Positions 33,839 to 47,609 are shown, numbered from the stretch's first letter. The stretch: DNA of 64,000 nucleotides from Amblyornis subalaris (GCA_018881555.1 JACAXG010000053.1:4515210-4579209); one strand, 5' to 3'. Notes: generated by a model not told the origin, from the sequence alone. Numbers and translations: made by a program.

Positions 33839-36590
33839 AAACTTAAATATAGAATTGGCTGATCTGCCAACTTAGTACAGTTCACAACGTGGATTAGTCT
33901 TTTTTGCAAATGCTTTTGTGGAGAAACATAACAAGCAGAGGAACTTTGTACTCTAATTTGTACAAGTGTGTCTGAGCTAGAATGAAATTTGCTCAGTATA
34001 TATTTTCCCAGTTAGGAAAGTTACGATTTTAAAAACTCTAAATGATACTCAGCAGTATCATTTGTTGACCCACCTGGAAGAGATGACCAGTCGAGGTCTG
34101 TTGACTTTCCCGGAATAGCTGGAGTAGACTGGCAGGGGGACAGTGACCTGCAGGCCAAGCCTTTTGGTGGAATATAATCTCTCTGTGTTGACTCTTGTGT
34201 GACATTAGAGGTGAGACTGACATTCGTTTACATTCTTCTGTTAAGTAAGCAGGTGGTTCTTGNGTTGCCTTAGCCCCGTGCAGCACAGCCAAAGGTACTT
34301 GGGATATGTGCAAGGAAGTGAGAAGCATGACTTCCATTCCTTGGAGGGACAAGGGTTGGAATGCTTATTAGGAAATATTAAAAAAAAAGTGTGTCTTGAT
34401 CCCTCAAAACTTGATTTGAACAGGTGAAATTCCTCCCNTCCATACAACTGCACCTACTTCCAACAAGAGCCATGGGAAAGGAAAAAATAAAAATGTAATA
34501 ATGAAAACCTTGAGAGGAAACTGTGCCTGTGCAGCATATGGTAGACATTTGGTGTGACCCTTCACTCGCTAGCATTGCACAGGAGCCTTGTGAGGGAACC
34601 CTAACAACCCCGAATTGTAGCATTTTACAGTACAAATCTACCCTGAAGAGCGTCTGGTTAACTTCAGCCTCAACTGTTTTGCTTCCCAAGTGTGCCCAAA
34701 CTGGGCCAGCTGAATTTGATGATAGAATAAGTTGTTATGACTTCACTGCTGTTTCTCTTAACCAGATCCAGCTATGCTTTGGAAATGTGAGCTGTGCTGG
34801 CCTTCGCTTTATAAACAGAAGCCTTCAGCGGATTCTAGCTGTAACAACTTGACTTTTGGGGGAGGCGAGCCAGAAATCATCCATCCTGATGAAAGGGCCA
34901 GTAGGGTCTGCAGCATCTGAACAGTGGGAAGGGAGCACACCTCTGCACGCTGTGAGAAGAGGCAGGTCCACAGCAGTCCCTCCAGTGGCCTTGGTTACAT
35001 TAGAGGGAAACCTGCAGGCAAGCAGCGAGCCGTGGGATGTGCCAGTCTGCTCCCGGGACCAAGACTGTGGTAAATGGAGAGCAGCCCTCACCCATGGTTT
35101 GGATACAGCCGCAGAAAGCAGGATGTAGCTCTGTCTGCACTCCAGCCAGTGCAAGGTCTCTGTCAGCCAGACTCATCCCAGTTTAGAGGTGCACCAGAGC
35201 TGGTTGTGTCCTTCCCATGCCAGCAGCTCTTTCAGAGCCGGCTCAGCTGTCCCCAGCAGTGCTGCTCCCTGCAGCACAGACACACGCTCTGAGCCCTGCA
35301 CTGGCATTTCCAAACCACCGCTTCTCCCAGAAGAAAGTTGTGCCTTAGCCCTTGCTGATGCTCCAGTCGGAGCTGTCTGCCTCTCTACCTGTGGATCCCT
35401 CTGGCAGCAGGCAATTGCCACGCTGCAAAGGAGAGAGGGAGGGTGACCTCAAAGGCAGGCAGGCTCACTGCTCAGCTTGTTTCAATACCCACTAATGCCT
35501 TTCATCAACAGCCCCAGCAAAAGCCCAGTAGATCCTGTGTTTGTGCCAAANTCCATATATTCCTCTATATCCCGGCACAGACTGCCAGGAGCCTGGACTN
35601 TNTCGGTATAAACTTTGCTGTAACACNGTAACTTGCTCTGATTTTCCTCCAGACTTGTTCCTTCAAAGAGCAGAAATGGTGACTGCAGAGAGGAAAACCA
35701 GAAAGCTTTGCAGGACTCAGCTGTCTGAGACTCTGCTTTTTCACTCTTTTTCCCAGGTGGGGAAGTCTCAGGTTTTTAGTGAGCTGAGGAGGTGGTGAAG
35801 TGTTTTACAGCAGTGTTTACCCAGNACTGAAGCCCCGACTCCCCTCTGGACCTCTGTAGCTGCAGAAACCAGAATTTCAGATCCCACGGCCCCGGGAACG
35901 TCAGGAGTGTAACATCTGGATCTGAAATTGACCATCACAGTGTNGGCTCTTCTCACATTCAAAATCTTGTTATCTGATCTCAGTCCAGTCTAGCTGTCAC
36001 TAAAGAGAGCCACCAGCCAGAAAGCTGGCAAGNGATGCACTTAGAACAGCTGAGCCGCTAAGGGTGGGAGCTGGGAGGTGAGCAGGGCTGGCTTTTTGAA
36101 CCACTGCCCGGCCCTAGAGGACCAGGCTGCTGTTTCCAGTCCAGTTCAGGACAAAGTCAATAACATCTCTGTCACCAGGAGAGTAGGCTCATCCCTTTGT
36201 CATGCCCTTGAAACCAAATGAGGTCCATCAGGCAGCCAAGGCTTGGTCCCAGATGAGAGGNAGCAAACTTCTGTGATTCCTTTGTATTTGGTTTGATGCA
36301 AAGTCCTACAGCAAAACTCAACAAGGCTCAGCTGCAGAGCTTCGCCCTGCCTCAGCATTTCACATACACCTTGAGGGGTTGTTGTTANGTCTCAGTATAT
36401 GGAGAATGCTCCCTTCGATATCTTTCCCCACAGAATTAAACCCTGCACTCATCACCTCTCTATGCCCCATGGTGAATAAGTACAAGTTGCTTCTGTAACT
36501 TCTGAATTAAATTGGCTTCCTGGCCCGTGCTGCATCGCAGCTCAGCGCTCTCCTGGGTATCTGGGTGGCACAGCGCGTGTTTTGGGACGT
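33839..36590. other. intergenic DNA, nothing recognised
   Basis: Noncoding sequence with frequent Ns. Open frames of about 100 codons occur on both strands at 34378-35154 but have no recognisable motif. Confidence 0.5.
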
Positions 36591-36599
36591 GTTGCATCT

Positions 36600-36860
36600 G
36601 TTAGAGGCAGATCCCTTTTCTCAATGGAGCATTTTAAGCTATTCCCCCCAGTGACATCATGCCCTCTCCACTCCCGCGGCCACAAAGGCNCGTATTGATA
36701 GGCGTGACATTTTCCTCTAATGCTCTCATTGTCCCCGGCGGTTTATTTGGGTTGTTGTTGGAAGTCAGAAAAACAAGACAAAAGGCAAAGTATGCTAAGA
36801 GGGAGACTTGGCCTGCGTGCAAGTATGTGGTGAGAGAGAATCTCTGGGGCAGTTTTCAGG
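36600..36860. promoter_or_regulatory. candidate conserved noncoding element
   Basis: A compact block with CpGs (CTCCCGCGGCC, CCCCGGCGG), SOX/TCF-type ACAAAGGC and CATTGTCC strings, a TGACATCA-like CRE half and GATAGGCGTGACA. Both strands stay open for about 120 codons. Regulatory nature is inferred from motif density and lack of stops only. Confidence 0.3.
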
Positions 36861-37495
36861 GAATTTGCTTTCCCGCAGGCTTCTCCACAGTGACAGATGA
36901 CAGTGTCATCCACCCCCCTGGAACTNCCACCTCCTTCCTGCAGTTTGCTGCAGTCCAGTGCTTGGGTTTGGTGCACCATGCAGGGATCTGGCATGGGGTT
37001 TTTACAGCGCTTCTGTAATTGTATCTGACTGTCTTGCTCTTCTTCCCTATTTGCCTCTTTAGATGCCTTTTTTTTTTTTTCCCTGAGAATTACCCACAGC
37101 ACTTGCAGTGAGCTGTTGTCCAGAATGATGTGTTAGTTTATAGATAGATAAACTGACTGTTACATATTTCATTAAATATTCCTTAAGAGTTGCTTTGTGT
37201 CTAAGGGAGTTTGCAGACATCCATATAGACCCCTCTTAAAAGTTAATTTGTCTGGCAGCCTGGACAAAACAATACTCCAAAGGTTAATAAGCATGAAATG
37301 AATGGCTTGGTAAACCCAGGCTAAACGATCATTTGGAGAAGGGAGCAGCCACTACTCTGTAACATGCTGTTGCTGTTAAAGCTGAGCTAATCTGCTATCT
37401 AAGTGAAGAAGAGCCCAGAAGAGAGGGGCCCCTTGGTCTTACCCGTCTGGATTCGGTCTCATACTGCTCAAACTGTTTGACAGATTTGTGAGTTC
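36861..37495. other. intergenic DNA, nothing recognised
   Basis: Noncoding sequence with a T run near 37068-37080 and a short GATA-like repeat at about 37141-37151. Confidence 0.5.
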
Positions 37496-37692
37496 TGCTG
37501 GGTGTTGTTCTCAGAGGAGCCCTGGGGGTTTTTGTGTGTTTTGGGGGTTTTGTTGTTGGTTTGGGGGGGGGAGGTGTTGTTGTTTGGTTGTGTTTTTTTA
37601 TTTTTTTATAATTCTTTATCTGNAAGGGGAAGTGCTTTGGTCTTTTGGGNTTTTTTTTGGTGATGGTGGTTTTTGGGTCTTGTTTTTTTCCC
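37496..37692 (+). repeat. G/T-rich low-complexity tract
   Basis: Nearly 200 bases composed mainly of T and G on the plus strand, with several G runs of 4 to 8 (for example TTTGGGGGGGGAGG at about 37560) between T runs. Potential G-quadruplex or Z-like structure. No tandem unit. Two Ns here suggest assembly uncertainty. Confidence 0.75.
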
Positions 37693-39714
37693 CACAAATT
37701 AAGACCCAGTTGATTGAGATGTGACATGCAAGCACCATGACGTCTTGCCAGTGTGATCTCTGGTGAGGAGGGGAGGCTGCAGAATATGGTAGAACCTGCT
37801 CTCCCAGGCTGGCCAGAAGCCAAGAGCCACTGGAGGTGCTGGGAAGACCACCAAAAGCCTTCTGGGGCTTTGCTTTGCCCTTTTCTTTAAATGTGTGTGT
37901 GTGAGTGTGTCCTTTTTCGTTTGTTTGCTTCGGTTTTTCATTTCTGTTTTGAAAATTGCATCTGAGCCCCCCCTGCCCTGCTGGTGCCAGCTGAGATGGA
38001 AGCAGGCGAGTGGCTGCCCACGTGCCTGCCTGCAGAGAGATCACCCCTTGCTGCTGAGCAGCCAGAGTGTGCGGGTGAGACATCCATCCTTTATTGCAGG
38101 TGCTGATTACACCTCTGCTCTGGGGTTCCTGCCACCCCTTGTCAGCTCCTGACGCTGAGAAACCTGCTCGGCCTTTTGTGGCTGGCACTGGCCGTGCGTG
38201 GCTGNCAGGTTTTCCGGCACCACACATCCNGCTGCTGCCCGCACTCCTGCAGGGACNGGGGCGCTGACCGCAGGGCTCGTGTCCTGGTGACGTAACAGCC
38301 TCCTGCAGAAATCACACTTGTAACTTTGACAGCTTTTCCCTGCCCTGCGAGATCGACTCAGAAGTTAAACCAAACCNGCGGCCGTGTGGAATCCCCTGTG
38401 TCTGAGACGCTGCTGCAGAGGATGACTCATTTTTGCCACTAACCTGCACCAGAGCAGTTTCCTGATTGTGTGGTGCTTATCAGGTGTAGATAGTGCCGTC
38501 CCGAGTGCAGCACACACCAGCGTGGGGCCCAGGTTGGAGGAAGTGGAATGCCACAAAGTGGGAGAGAGGGCTGCGGCTGTGGCCGGTGCGGAGAGCAGGG
38601 GACGTGAGGGGGAGACCTGGCAGCAAGGTGGGGTGAGGCCAGGTCAAGTCAGGACCTTACTTAAAATGGCCTTTGTCACCTGGCAGCACCAATTCTGGAC
38701 GCCCTTTTTATTTTACTTCTTCCATTGAATTACTTTTAGCAAACAGGAGTGAACCCAAACAACCTTGCCTTTTGCCCCGGGTTTGGCTGGGGGAGCTGGC
38801 TCCCCTCTGGCGAGACTCCATGAGGGCAGCCTGTGTCTGTGCCTGCACGTGTGCCCCAGTGCCCCTTACTNAGCCCTGGAGAAGTCTGTGGATGTTTTAA
38901 TCTTAAATCTTGGCCCTAGACAAATCAGTTGTTCATGTGCATCCTCAAGTGTGTGGTGTGTCCATGCAGAGCAGCCTGTCTGAGGGTCAGGGTAATGACC
39001 AAGGAGGGTGGCTGGGGCTCTCATCCTGTCCTGCCACTCTGTAGCAGGTTGATGGAGCCCACGAAACCATCCCATCCCTGTCCTGGGGCATTTGGCCCCC
39101 NGGAAGGTTCTTCAGGGCTTGCCAGTCCCAAGTCACAGCTCAGGTGTGAGTCTCCAGGACCTGAGAGCTGCACCTTGGCTGAGACCAGAGGTTTCTGGCT
39201 CTTGGCCAAGAGGAACCAGACAATAACCCCAGAAAAGCTGTCGCAGCAGTTTCTTCTAAAATTGCAGTCCCCCGTGTTAGGAAGGCTACCTGCCAGCTCA
39301 GGGTGCTGCTGGTTGATGAGGCTGCTGCCAGCAGACCCAGGGGACGCTGCCCAGGGCCTGCAGCATCTGCCCTGTGCCCACCTTGCTCCAGGCTGGAAGT
39401 GCTGAGAGAGACCCTGCTCACATCCCCTGTGCCCGCCAGCAGCCGAGGGGACAGGCCAGGGGAGCTGGCAAGCACCGCTGGAGCCCCAGGGCTCGGAATA
39501 AAACACATCCAGACCTCTGAAGTGACAGCTCTCTCCTCCTCCTGGCTCCTTCCATCTCAAGGAAAGGAAACCGATTTCCTTTGCAAAGTAACCCGAGCTC
39601 CAGGAGTTAAAAGCGCTATTTAAAGAGCCCGTTGGTGGTGTTGCACAAGGAGCTTACAGGCTGGGGAAAGCTCTCCGCCTCAGTGTGTAAAAACTAGGCT
39701 AATAATGTTTTTCT
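37693..39714. other. intergenic DNA, GC-richer, no gene recognised
   Basis: Contains a short GT repeat at 37892-37910. Both strands are open at about 38929-39623 (158 codons forward, 179 reverse), with Gly/Pro/Ser-rich translations that match no family I know. Likely a GC effect. Confidence 0.45.
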
Positions 39715-39960
39715 GCCTCACGCAAGCCGGTGAGAGTTAATTAATTTTAAAAGCAGTTTGAAACACAGTCACAACAGAGGTGCTAAGTTTTATTTATTAA
39801 TATTCCATATTCAAAATGCAAGACTAATTACTTACGTGCATGGCAAAGAGTGCATTTCTGTGCTAGTAATTCAATTTTAATGGTTTAGGTGGTGCTTGCA
39901 TTGAGCTGTGCTCAAAAAAATAAATGTTGCGCTAGGTAAAAATCGTGTGTAGGTCTCTCT
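39715..39960. promoter_or_regulatory. candidate AT-rich conserved noncoding element
   Basis: Dense in homeodomain-type cores: GAGTTAATTAATTTTAAAAG at about 39734, TTTATTAATATTCC, GACTAATTACTTACGTG and GTAATTCAATTTTAATGG. Such clusters are typical of developmental enhancers. The neighbouring DNA on the left is GC-richer and lacks these motifs. Confidence 0.35.
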
Positions 39961-42900
39961 TAAAGTGTTATCTTTATTATGCTGGTTTAAAATCCTTTCA
40001 TGCTGAATTTGTCGAGACCAAACACCTGGCTTTTGCTGTAGCACATGGTGCTCCCTGAATTGCCAACCCACGACCGGGAAGAAGGGGCTCAGGAGGAGTG
40101 CGTGGAGCTGGAGGGGTGGGATGGAACTGAGCTTGTTCCCTGTGGTTTCGTTGTCAGTGACAAGAAGGCAGAAGGGGTTTGTGCCTGCTGTGGAGTGAAT
40201 TGTGGAGTCCGTGCAGGTCTCTGAGCTGGGGATGTAGAGGTCTTCCCTATGCATTGATAGGGGTTCAGGGACAAACCCTCACCAGAGGGCTTTTCTCTGT
40301 GGGTATCGCACGGCCACTGCTGGTGCTTTATCCCCCCTGCAGTTAGAGCAGGTTTTCAGAGCTCTAACAAGTGCTTAGTTTACAAACAAAATGGTGGGAT
40401 TTTGCAAACACCTTTGGCCATTTTCTGATTGACCAAGAACACACTTTTGTGTTTAGATGGGCTTAATTATCTCCTTGTGTGTGTCAGTGGTTTAGAGAAG
40501 ACATCCCATTTGTACATGCTATGAGGCAGCAATGGTCTCTTCCTGCATGCCTGTATATAATTCAGAGTGGTCTGGCTCTAAGTGGAGCCCCTGGATGCCC
40601 TGGTAGTGAATGTGTTCCATGTTCCACTCTAGAGAGAAAAAGAACAAACCAACCAAATCACATTTAAGAATATCAGAAATCAAACTGAACAAAAAATATC
40701 TTTTTTGGAGTATTTTCTCCCTGCTGAGTCTGATGAAGATGGAGAGGGTGCAAAAACCTCCTGGAAAATCTAACTATGGTGAAATTGTAGCAATAAGAAG
40801 ATACAGATATACCCTCTAATGTATGTAGGAGATGTGAAAGAAGTTCCCTGCTCTAGCTTATCCAGGAGTTGCAGTAAATTCTGATGTTTCCTAGGGCTTC
40901 AACCACATACACAACAAGGATTTCAACTAAACATGGTACATATGGACAGCGAGAGTCCCATTTTCTCCCCTCAGCTTTAAATCTTGTCTGAATTGCAGCT
41001 CAGTGAGGCTGTCACCAGACTTAAGGAAGCTAAAATCTAAATGCATTCAAAGTAAAATGGCCTCAGTTTGGGTGACTTTTTAAAGAGGAGTAAGTCACAG
41101 TGAAGAAAACTTGGTAATACACAAAGTTCAAAGTTGGTCTTTGCATGAGGGCAAAAGAGCCATGTGAAGGGTGACTCAAAATTATAAGCAGAAATTGGAG
41201 AGGTGCCCACTNTGATAGTCTGACCTCAGCTTAGAAGCAGATAAAGGAGGAAAGTTAATTTTTAACTTTGAATTTTGCACATTAAGAGATGCGTTGTATT
41301 TCCTTGTGATGCAGCATAATGAGAAACAGAATTATACTCAGTGGTTTTCTCAAAATGTATGAATCTGAGACTTGTGTGTTGACTGTTTGTCACTGGATTT
41401 ATGTCTGCCTCATCCACGCTTGCCAGTGCTTTTCTGAGAATTGCTGTTTGCCTCCAGATAAATTCATATTAACACTGGCTCTCCTGTAGCTATCCATGGG
41501 GTAAGGGAAGTAACAATGGGCAGATTCTTGCCATCCTGGATAAAAATGCCATGGTATCCATACCACCCTTTCCCTCTAACTGAAGTCTCCCATGGGCTCA
41601 AGGTTGTCACCGTCCAGTGGCCCCATGAGCCCCTCTCTCAGTTCCTTGGTGCCTGGGACGAGGAATTTCCTTCCAAGGGACATATTAGACTCTTCTTTCT
41701 TATGGGGAGATGTGCATTTTCTTTCTTGAAATTATGTTTTCCTTTTAACTCATGTTTTTTTTAACGTCCTTTCCGCCCTGTATGCATTTTGTGAGCTGGA
41801 AAAGAAACCTTGCAATGGTTTGAAGCTGCCGCTGGCTGTAAAGTGACTGGAGCTGACCGTGGGCTTGCACAAGCATAGGGCTGTAAATCAGTTAAATGCA
41901 TTGCACATAATTTCCTGGTGCCTGCTCTCCTTGGGAGCAGAGCCCTGCTGGGATGAATGTCATCCCAGCGTGTAAGCTCCTGGATTTGATGCTCCTTTTG
42001 TTTGCAGGGGGAGTGGGGCTCGCCTCTGCCAAGACAAGGGGCATGGTTCGTTCTGCCACAGGATCACCAGCCACCTGACTTCTCTGATCCCTTTCCCTCC
42101 TGCAGCCTTCAGGATCTTGTACTTCCCTCCACAAAATGCTCGGTAATTTATTCTGGGTGTGCAGAACAGGTGGGAACTCCCTCCTGAAGTGCTGCTTTCT
42201 TAAGTGGGCAAACTCGCGGGGAAAGAATCTCTGAGTGATCGAGGGCACTGTGTTTCTATGTGTCCACTGGCAACTGGAGATGAAGCTCTTTTTTTCGCCT
42301 TGGAACTGTCTGGAAGAGATTTTTATTGTATTAGTTACATTAGTTATTAAGTAAAAATTGCCCTGGCTAATGCGTGCAGATCATCATTTGGTAACTGAAA
42401 ACACAAAATAATTTTGGAAAAAATTTCTCAAAGCGGTCATTTTTTGAGCTTATCTGTCCATGCAATCATTGTAACTTCTGCTAAAGCACTGGAGTGCCAG
42501 CAGCTGCCTGGAGCAATGGGTGGCACTGGTGGCTGTCACCAGAGAAGCAACCACTACCATTCCCAGCCGTTCCCAGTAGTGTTGGACTGGGAGCAGTGTG
42601 GCACCACTCCCTTTGGATCACGGGCACTTACCCTGCCCTGCTCCTCCGTAGATCCAGTCCCAGCTGGTTCCAAGAGCTGCCAGCAGATCTGGTTACCTTT
42701 GTGAGCACATAGATTTTTTTATTTTTTTTCCCCTGAACTCAGGGATATTATACAATTACAATGTATATTTATTTCTAGTCTCGCTACTTCCTCCTGAAAT
42801 TATGCAGGCTGTTTAAATCTCTGTGGCATTTTCATGGAAGGGTGGATTCTGCAGGGTGTGGGAGTGTGTGTAGCAGCTATATAATTTCCTGCCTCTGATT

Positions 42901-45900
42901 TCCCCTGGGGAAGGGGAACGAAACACCGGCACCATCTGCACATCTTGGGAGGCTTAAGAACTTGGCACCCTGAAAGTCAGCTCGGTGGGATGCAGAACCC
43001 CAAAGGCTGGGCTGGGGGACCTCAAAAGAGAGCTAATTATTCTCTGTCCTGGTGAACTAAAGAACTGGGACTGCTTGACAGCGATTGCATCAGACTTCTG
43101 TCCTTCAGGAGCTGGGCATGGGAACAGTTGGGGCACGCGAGCCAGCAGATAAAAGGAACACCTACCCCGGGTCAGTGCTTGCTCTTTGTATCTGTACCAA
43201 AAGCCCGATTCTTCCACAAACACTGGTTTCACCAAACACCACAAACATTGTGTTAGGAAACGCTGAAGAAAACCACAGAAATAATCTGGACGTGGATCTT
43301 GCCCCTGCTGTGGGGTGACCCTGCCTGGTCGGTGCTGGGTGAGGAGGTGAGGGCGGGCAGGCGTCCCTTTGTTGCCTCCTCGGTGGTAAAGTTGCATCAG
43401 CCCCCGGACTGGCTGCCCTCAGCCTGCCTCCTCCTGCCTCGTGGGAGAGAACTGCCCATTGCTGCCTGCTAGCTGGCCTCCCCCAGAAACACACCTCATG
43501 GAAGGTACACTGATGGGATTTGTGTGAGACTCCAGCTCTTCCAGCGCTGAAGCTGCAAGGAAATTGAAGAGTAGCTTGCTTACACTAACTCCCTGCAAAA
43601 AAAAAAATTACCCTCTGTGGCATAAAAAGCTTCCAAGTCTGGGCTCTTAAAGGTAGGCTCCAAAATCCCTTTGCACCCATGACCCAGGGCAGCTGTACCC
43701 AGTGCATCCGTGGAGAGCAGAACAGGATTTGGGGAGCTCCCCTGGCACGGAGCCCACTGAGCCCTGGAGGTTTCCGTGGGCTCCATCAGGCTGGTGAGAG
43801 CTCTGCTGTGCTGGAAACGAAGTTTGCAGCATGGAGTAAGTGGAGAAGAGGTGTGTTGAGGCTCTTTCCTCTGAGGCCCACACCTTTGGGTGCTCTGGAC
43901 ACAAAATTAGTAATCCTTAGTGGGCTCCCTCACATTCACTCCAGCTTTCTCTTCTCCCATGGCTGGGTAGATGAAAGTAAGAAGTTTGCTGGTATTGGAT
44001 TATTTTTTTCCCTCAAAGTGCCTGTGCTGATGAACTTCTACACGTTTGCATCTCTTGGGCATGCCAATGGGTTTGCAGAATAAGCAATCCAGGAGGATGG
44101 GCAGCACTGAGATCACTACATATCCATGGCACATTGCACCCTGTATCTTATTTTCTTCCTCCTCTGGAAATTCAGGTGCTGCCTTCAAAGTTTGTCATAA
44201 CATTATCAGGACAAATGGATACAAACAAATGATACTTTGGGGACAAAATTAAAAAAAAAAAAATCCTAACTAGTTTAGGGAAGCAGCTTGGCAAACTACT
44301 GAACTTTTTGAACTTTTTTAAGCTTTCCTTGACTGTGTGTGACTGGCCCAGACAAGAAGAGAGATCCTGCTGGTCCCTGTGTTTACAGTGCCAAACACAG
44401 CACTGGTGCTGGTTCCAGGGCACAGTAGGTGGGTGTGCTGGAAAGATGCCTGATGTTTGGGGAGTGTGAAGTGGATTTAGTGTGTGATTCAGTTCTTTCT
44501 CCTCTCTCAGACCTTTTGCATGAATAAAGCAAGTCTCTGTCTCATCACCCTCACAAGTGAAAGGGCTGGGGAGGCAACAGGGCAAGGAGAAGGGAGGAGA
44601 AAAGCCAGAAAAATGGGGCTAAAGAAAAGAGGTCGCTCGCCCACCCTGCCTAAGTCCTCTCCAGAAGGTTCTCCAGGATGTCCAAAGGTCCCTGCCATGA
44701 TTGCTGCTGCACCTCCTTCTGCTGGCTGGCGAACTCTTTTCTGTACTTTTGCCAAGCCACATTTGGAGGTCAGAGGAGGGGCAGTGTGTCTTTCCCAACA
44801 TCCCAATGCAGCAGGAGGCCGGGGGCAGAAGGGAAATTGCCTCTTCTTGGTCCCTATTAACACTTCTCCCCCAGCACGCCTTTGGCTCCCTGTTTGTCCT
44901 ACCTGGCACCTCCAGGTTTTAGTTATATGCCATGGTTATCTACAAAATATTTTAATATTCCTGGATGTGTTTTTAGAGTAAATACCACCCACCCTAGAAT
45001 ACACCACCCTCACTGATGCATTGCACAATTTTTGATACAAAGAATTTCCATTTGGTCTCTGTGCAGTGTTAAAACACAGGTAAAATGGAAGAGGATGTGC
45101 TTGTGTGATCCTGGTGTGAAGTGAAGGGTGCTCTGAACAACCCGGGACACGATGTAATTCCATGGGGACCAGGCCCCCAGTGCTCTGCAAGGGGGTGCGA
45201 GCCCAGCGAGCCCCNAGAGCCTTAATCCCCCAGCGCAGAGGTGGATTGCAGTGGGATGCACGGAAACTGCTGTGGGGTGACATGGTTGTTTGGGGCGCAG
45301 GCTGGGCACTGCCGGCTCTGGGCACAGGCTGGCATTGTCGCTCTCCTCCAAATGCCCAGGGCAGAGGAATAGGCACGGCAGGCTGGGACCAAAGGTGCCT
45401 GAGGAAGCAAGATGCGCCCTGGAATTGGTGCTGGTCTGTAAAAGGTCAATGAACAGCAGCATCTGACTCGCCTGGCTGCCTCGTGCCCCACAGACATGGA
45501 AAGCTCCCATGCCTGCGTGCAGACATCCCTAATTCCTGCCATCCTTCGCATGACTGCGAGGACTTTCTCCTTGTCTGCAGCGGGCTCACCACCTGGGAGT
45601 TCTGCTCTCTGCCTCTGCAGAATGTATTTCTTACTTCAGCCAGCTCAGCCAGGCTGGCTTTGGGTGTGCCAGGCTGCTGCCCCACATCCAGACCCCAGAG
45701 TACCTTTTGTGGGGAAGGGTCCCCCGGGAAGGGGCCTGTCTGACATCCAGCACTGTCCCCTGGCTGGTGGCAGTCAGGTGGGAATAGAGACGAGCGCTAA
45801 TGCTGCTGGTTCCCAGCCCACCTGGAATTACACCCACATTACCTTTAATGGTTAATCATTACACTTTATATGCATCCCCCTGGCACGCATTTATTCCTTC

Positions 45901-46304
45901 TGGAAATGAGTTCAGTCTCCTGAGACTGAGTGAGTAATGGTAAAAAGGAAGAAAAATTCGGAGAAACTGAGCTGAGCATCTCTCATGCCNGTGAGTACAC
46001 CTGTATGATCAGACCTAGGGGATTTCTGAAGGTCCCAAGCCCATATGCTGGAGTAGGGCCAGGGAGGAGGCCGAGCACATCAGCCACTCGGAGACTTGGA
46101 GCAGCCTTCCAGAGTGCCAGTCCTCGGGCAGGGACTCATGGAAAGGCACCACGTTCTCCCTTCAAGGCTGAGCAGATCCTCTGTCACTGATCTGGAGGCA
46201 AGATGGGATGAGTCTCTGGTGTTCCCTTAGAGGTGTTACTTTTTTTCAGCTGATCTGTTTAGAAAGGGCAGGACCGTGTGTAGCAGCCATGCAGGCCTGG
46301 CACA
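39961..46304. other. intergenic DNA, no gene recognised
   Basis: Long noncoding stretch of mixed composition. Several open frames of 100-165 codons occur (for example 44484-44981 forward), none with a recognisable domain. No known repeat family was identified before the CR1 piece at 46305. Confidence 0.5.
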
Positions 46305-46552
46305 GGGCCAGACTAAGTACAAGGAAAAACCTTTTACGATGAGGGTGGTAAAACACTGAAACAGGTTGCCCAGAGAGGTGGTGGGTGCCCCATTCCTTAT
46401 GGAATTCCTTAAATATTCAAGNCCAGGTTGGATGGGGCTCTGAGCAACCTGATCTAGTTGAAGAGGCCCCTGCTCATTGCAGGGAGTTGGGCTAGATGGC
46501 CTTTAAGTGTCCCTTTCAATCCAAACTATTTTATGACTCAATGATTCTGTGA
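46305..46552 (+). mobile_element. CR1 LINE 3'-end fragment
   Basis: About 250 bases of CR1 3' region in plus orientation. Recognisable phrases in order are GACTAAGTACAAGGAAAAAC, AACAGGTTGCCCAGAGAGGT, GGATGGGGCTCTGAGCAACC, GGGCTAGATGGCCTTTAAGT and the terminal ATGATTCTGTGA. 5'-truncated, noncoding. Confidence 0.93.
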
Positions 46553-47609
46553 CAGGGCTTCTGCCTGGGATTCCCCAGCCTCCTCCTGCAAGATTTCACT
46601 GAGGAGAGAGCAAACCTGGGTCCTGTGTGGTCCATCCTCAGCTCCACAGTGCAACAGCTGCTCCAGGCAATGTGCAAAGCCGCTGAAAACACGCAAATGC
46701 CCATTTTTGTTCAGGGAAGCAGAGGCTGTTTCTTTCTTTGAAAAGCCCTGCAAAGTGGAGGAGGAAGGTGCTGGATCGTGCCTGGTGGTTGTGCTGGGAG
46801 TTTGAGCTGCTGCTGGACAGTTTTGAAGGAGACACNTTCAGCTGTAGGACACATATGAGTTTACAGCAAAGGGCAAGAACAGTTGTTTCAGCAAAGATGA
46901 GCAGACTTGAAATGTGGAAAACACCTATGGTGTTTGAGCACAGTACCACGAAGCAAGAGCCATGGATGTAGGGATCACAGGAGAAATCATTACCTGGAAA
47001 TGTGATAATATGGCATGAAACAGCCCCGTGAACTCCCAGTTCCAAGCTCCCCAGTCTTGAGCTTGGTTCAATAATCACAGCTTAACCGTGAAGAAGGAGA
47101 AGGGCTTTTTCTTTGCACTGTGTCCTTTGTTCCAAAGGAGTTTGGAAATCAGTTATGTTATATTTTCAAGATCATCTGGTCTTTAAAGAGTCTTAAACTG
47201 TTTGAAGATGATCACATAGGAAGGATTCGTGAAGAATACTTGTCTTGTTTTAAGGAAAAAGCCTAGTATGGCTAAAAACTTGGGAGCTAAGAAGTTCAGA
47301 CACTTTCAAACTTTTCTTCTTGCTAAAAATAACATTCTCCAGCTTTGACCACAGCTTGAGAACTAGATACAACACCTGCAATTGGTTTTAGTTGGTTTTC
47401 AATTTTTTTTAGCTCTTTTTAGCATTTTTTAATGTGCTGGTAGATTATGGCATACAGGCATAACTTTACTATGAAGAGCCAAATACATTCAAAATCATGT
47501 GTAATAAACCAGTACATAAAAGATATTGCCTTGACGTTTTCATCTCCTGTTGGGGTGTTATTTGGCATTCTGATGGGTTTGGTGCATAGCTGTACCTTTT
47601 TCGGTTGCA
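46553..47609. other. intergenic DNA, nothing recognised
   Basis: Noncoding sequence that becomes AT-rich towards the TTTA repeat. A 146-codon minus-strand open frame (46638-47078, one N) has no motif I recognise. Confidence 0.5.

Noticed and set aside
38929..39623. Open frames of 158 and 179 codons on opposite strands
   Set aside because: Mutually overlapping, GC-driven, no domain; not called as genes.
44484..44981. 165-codon plus-strand frame
   Set aside because: No family resemblance, overlapped by antisense frames; no promoter or splice context.
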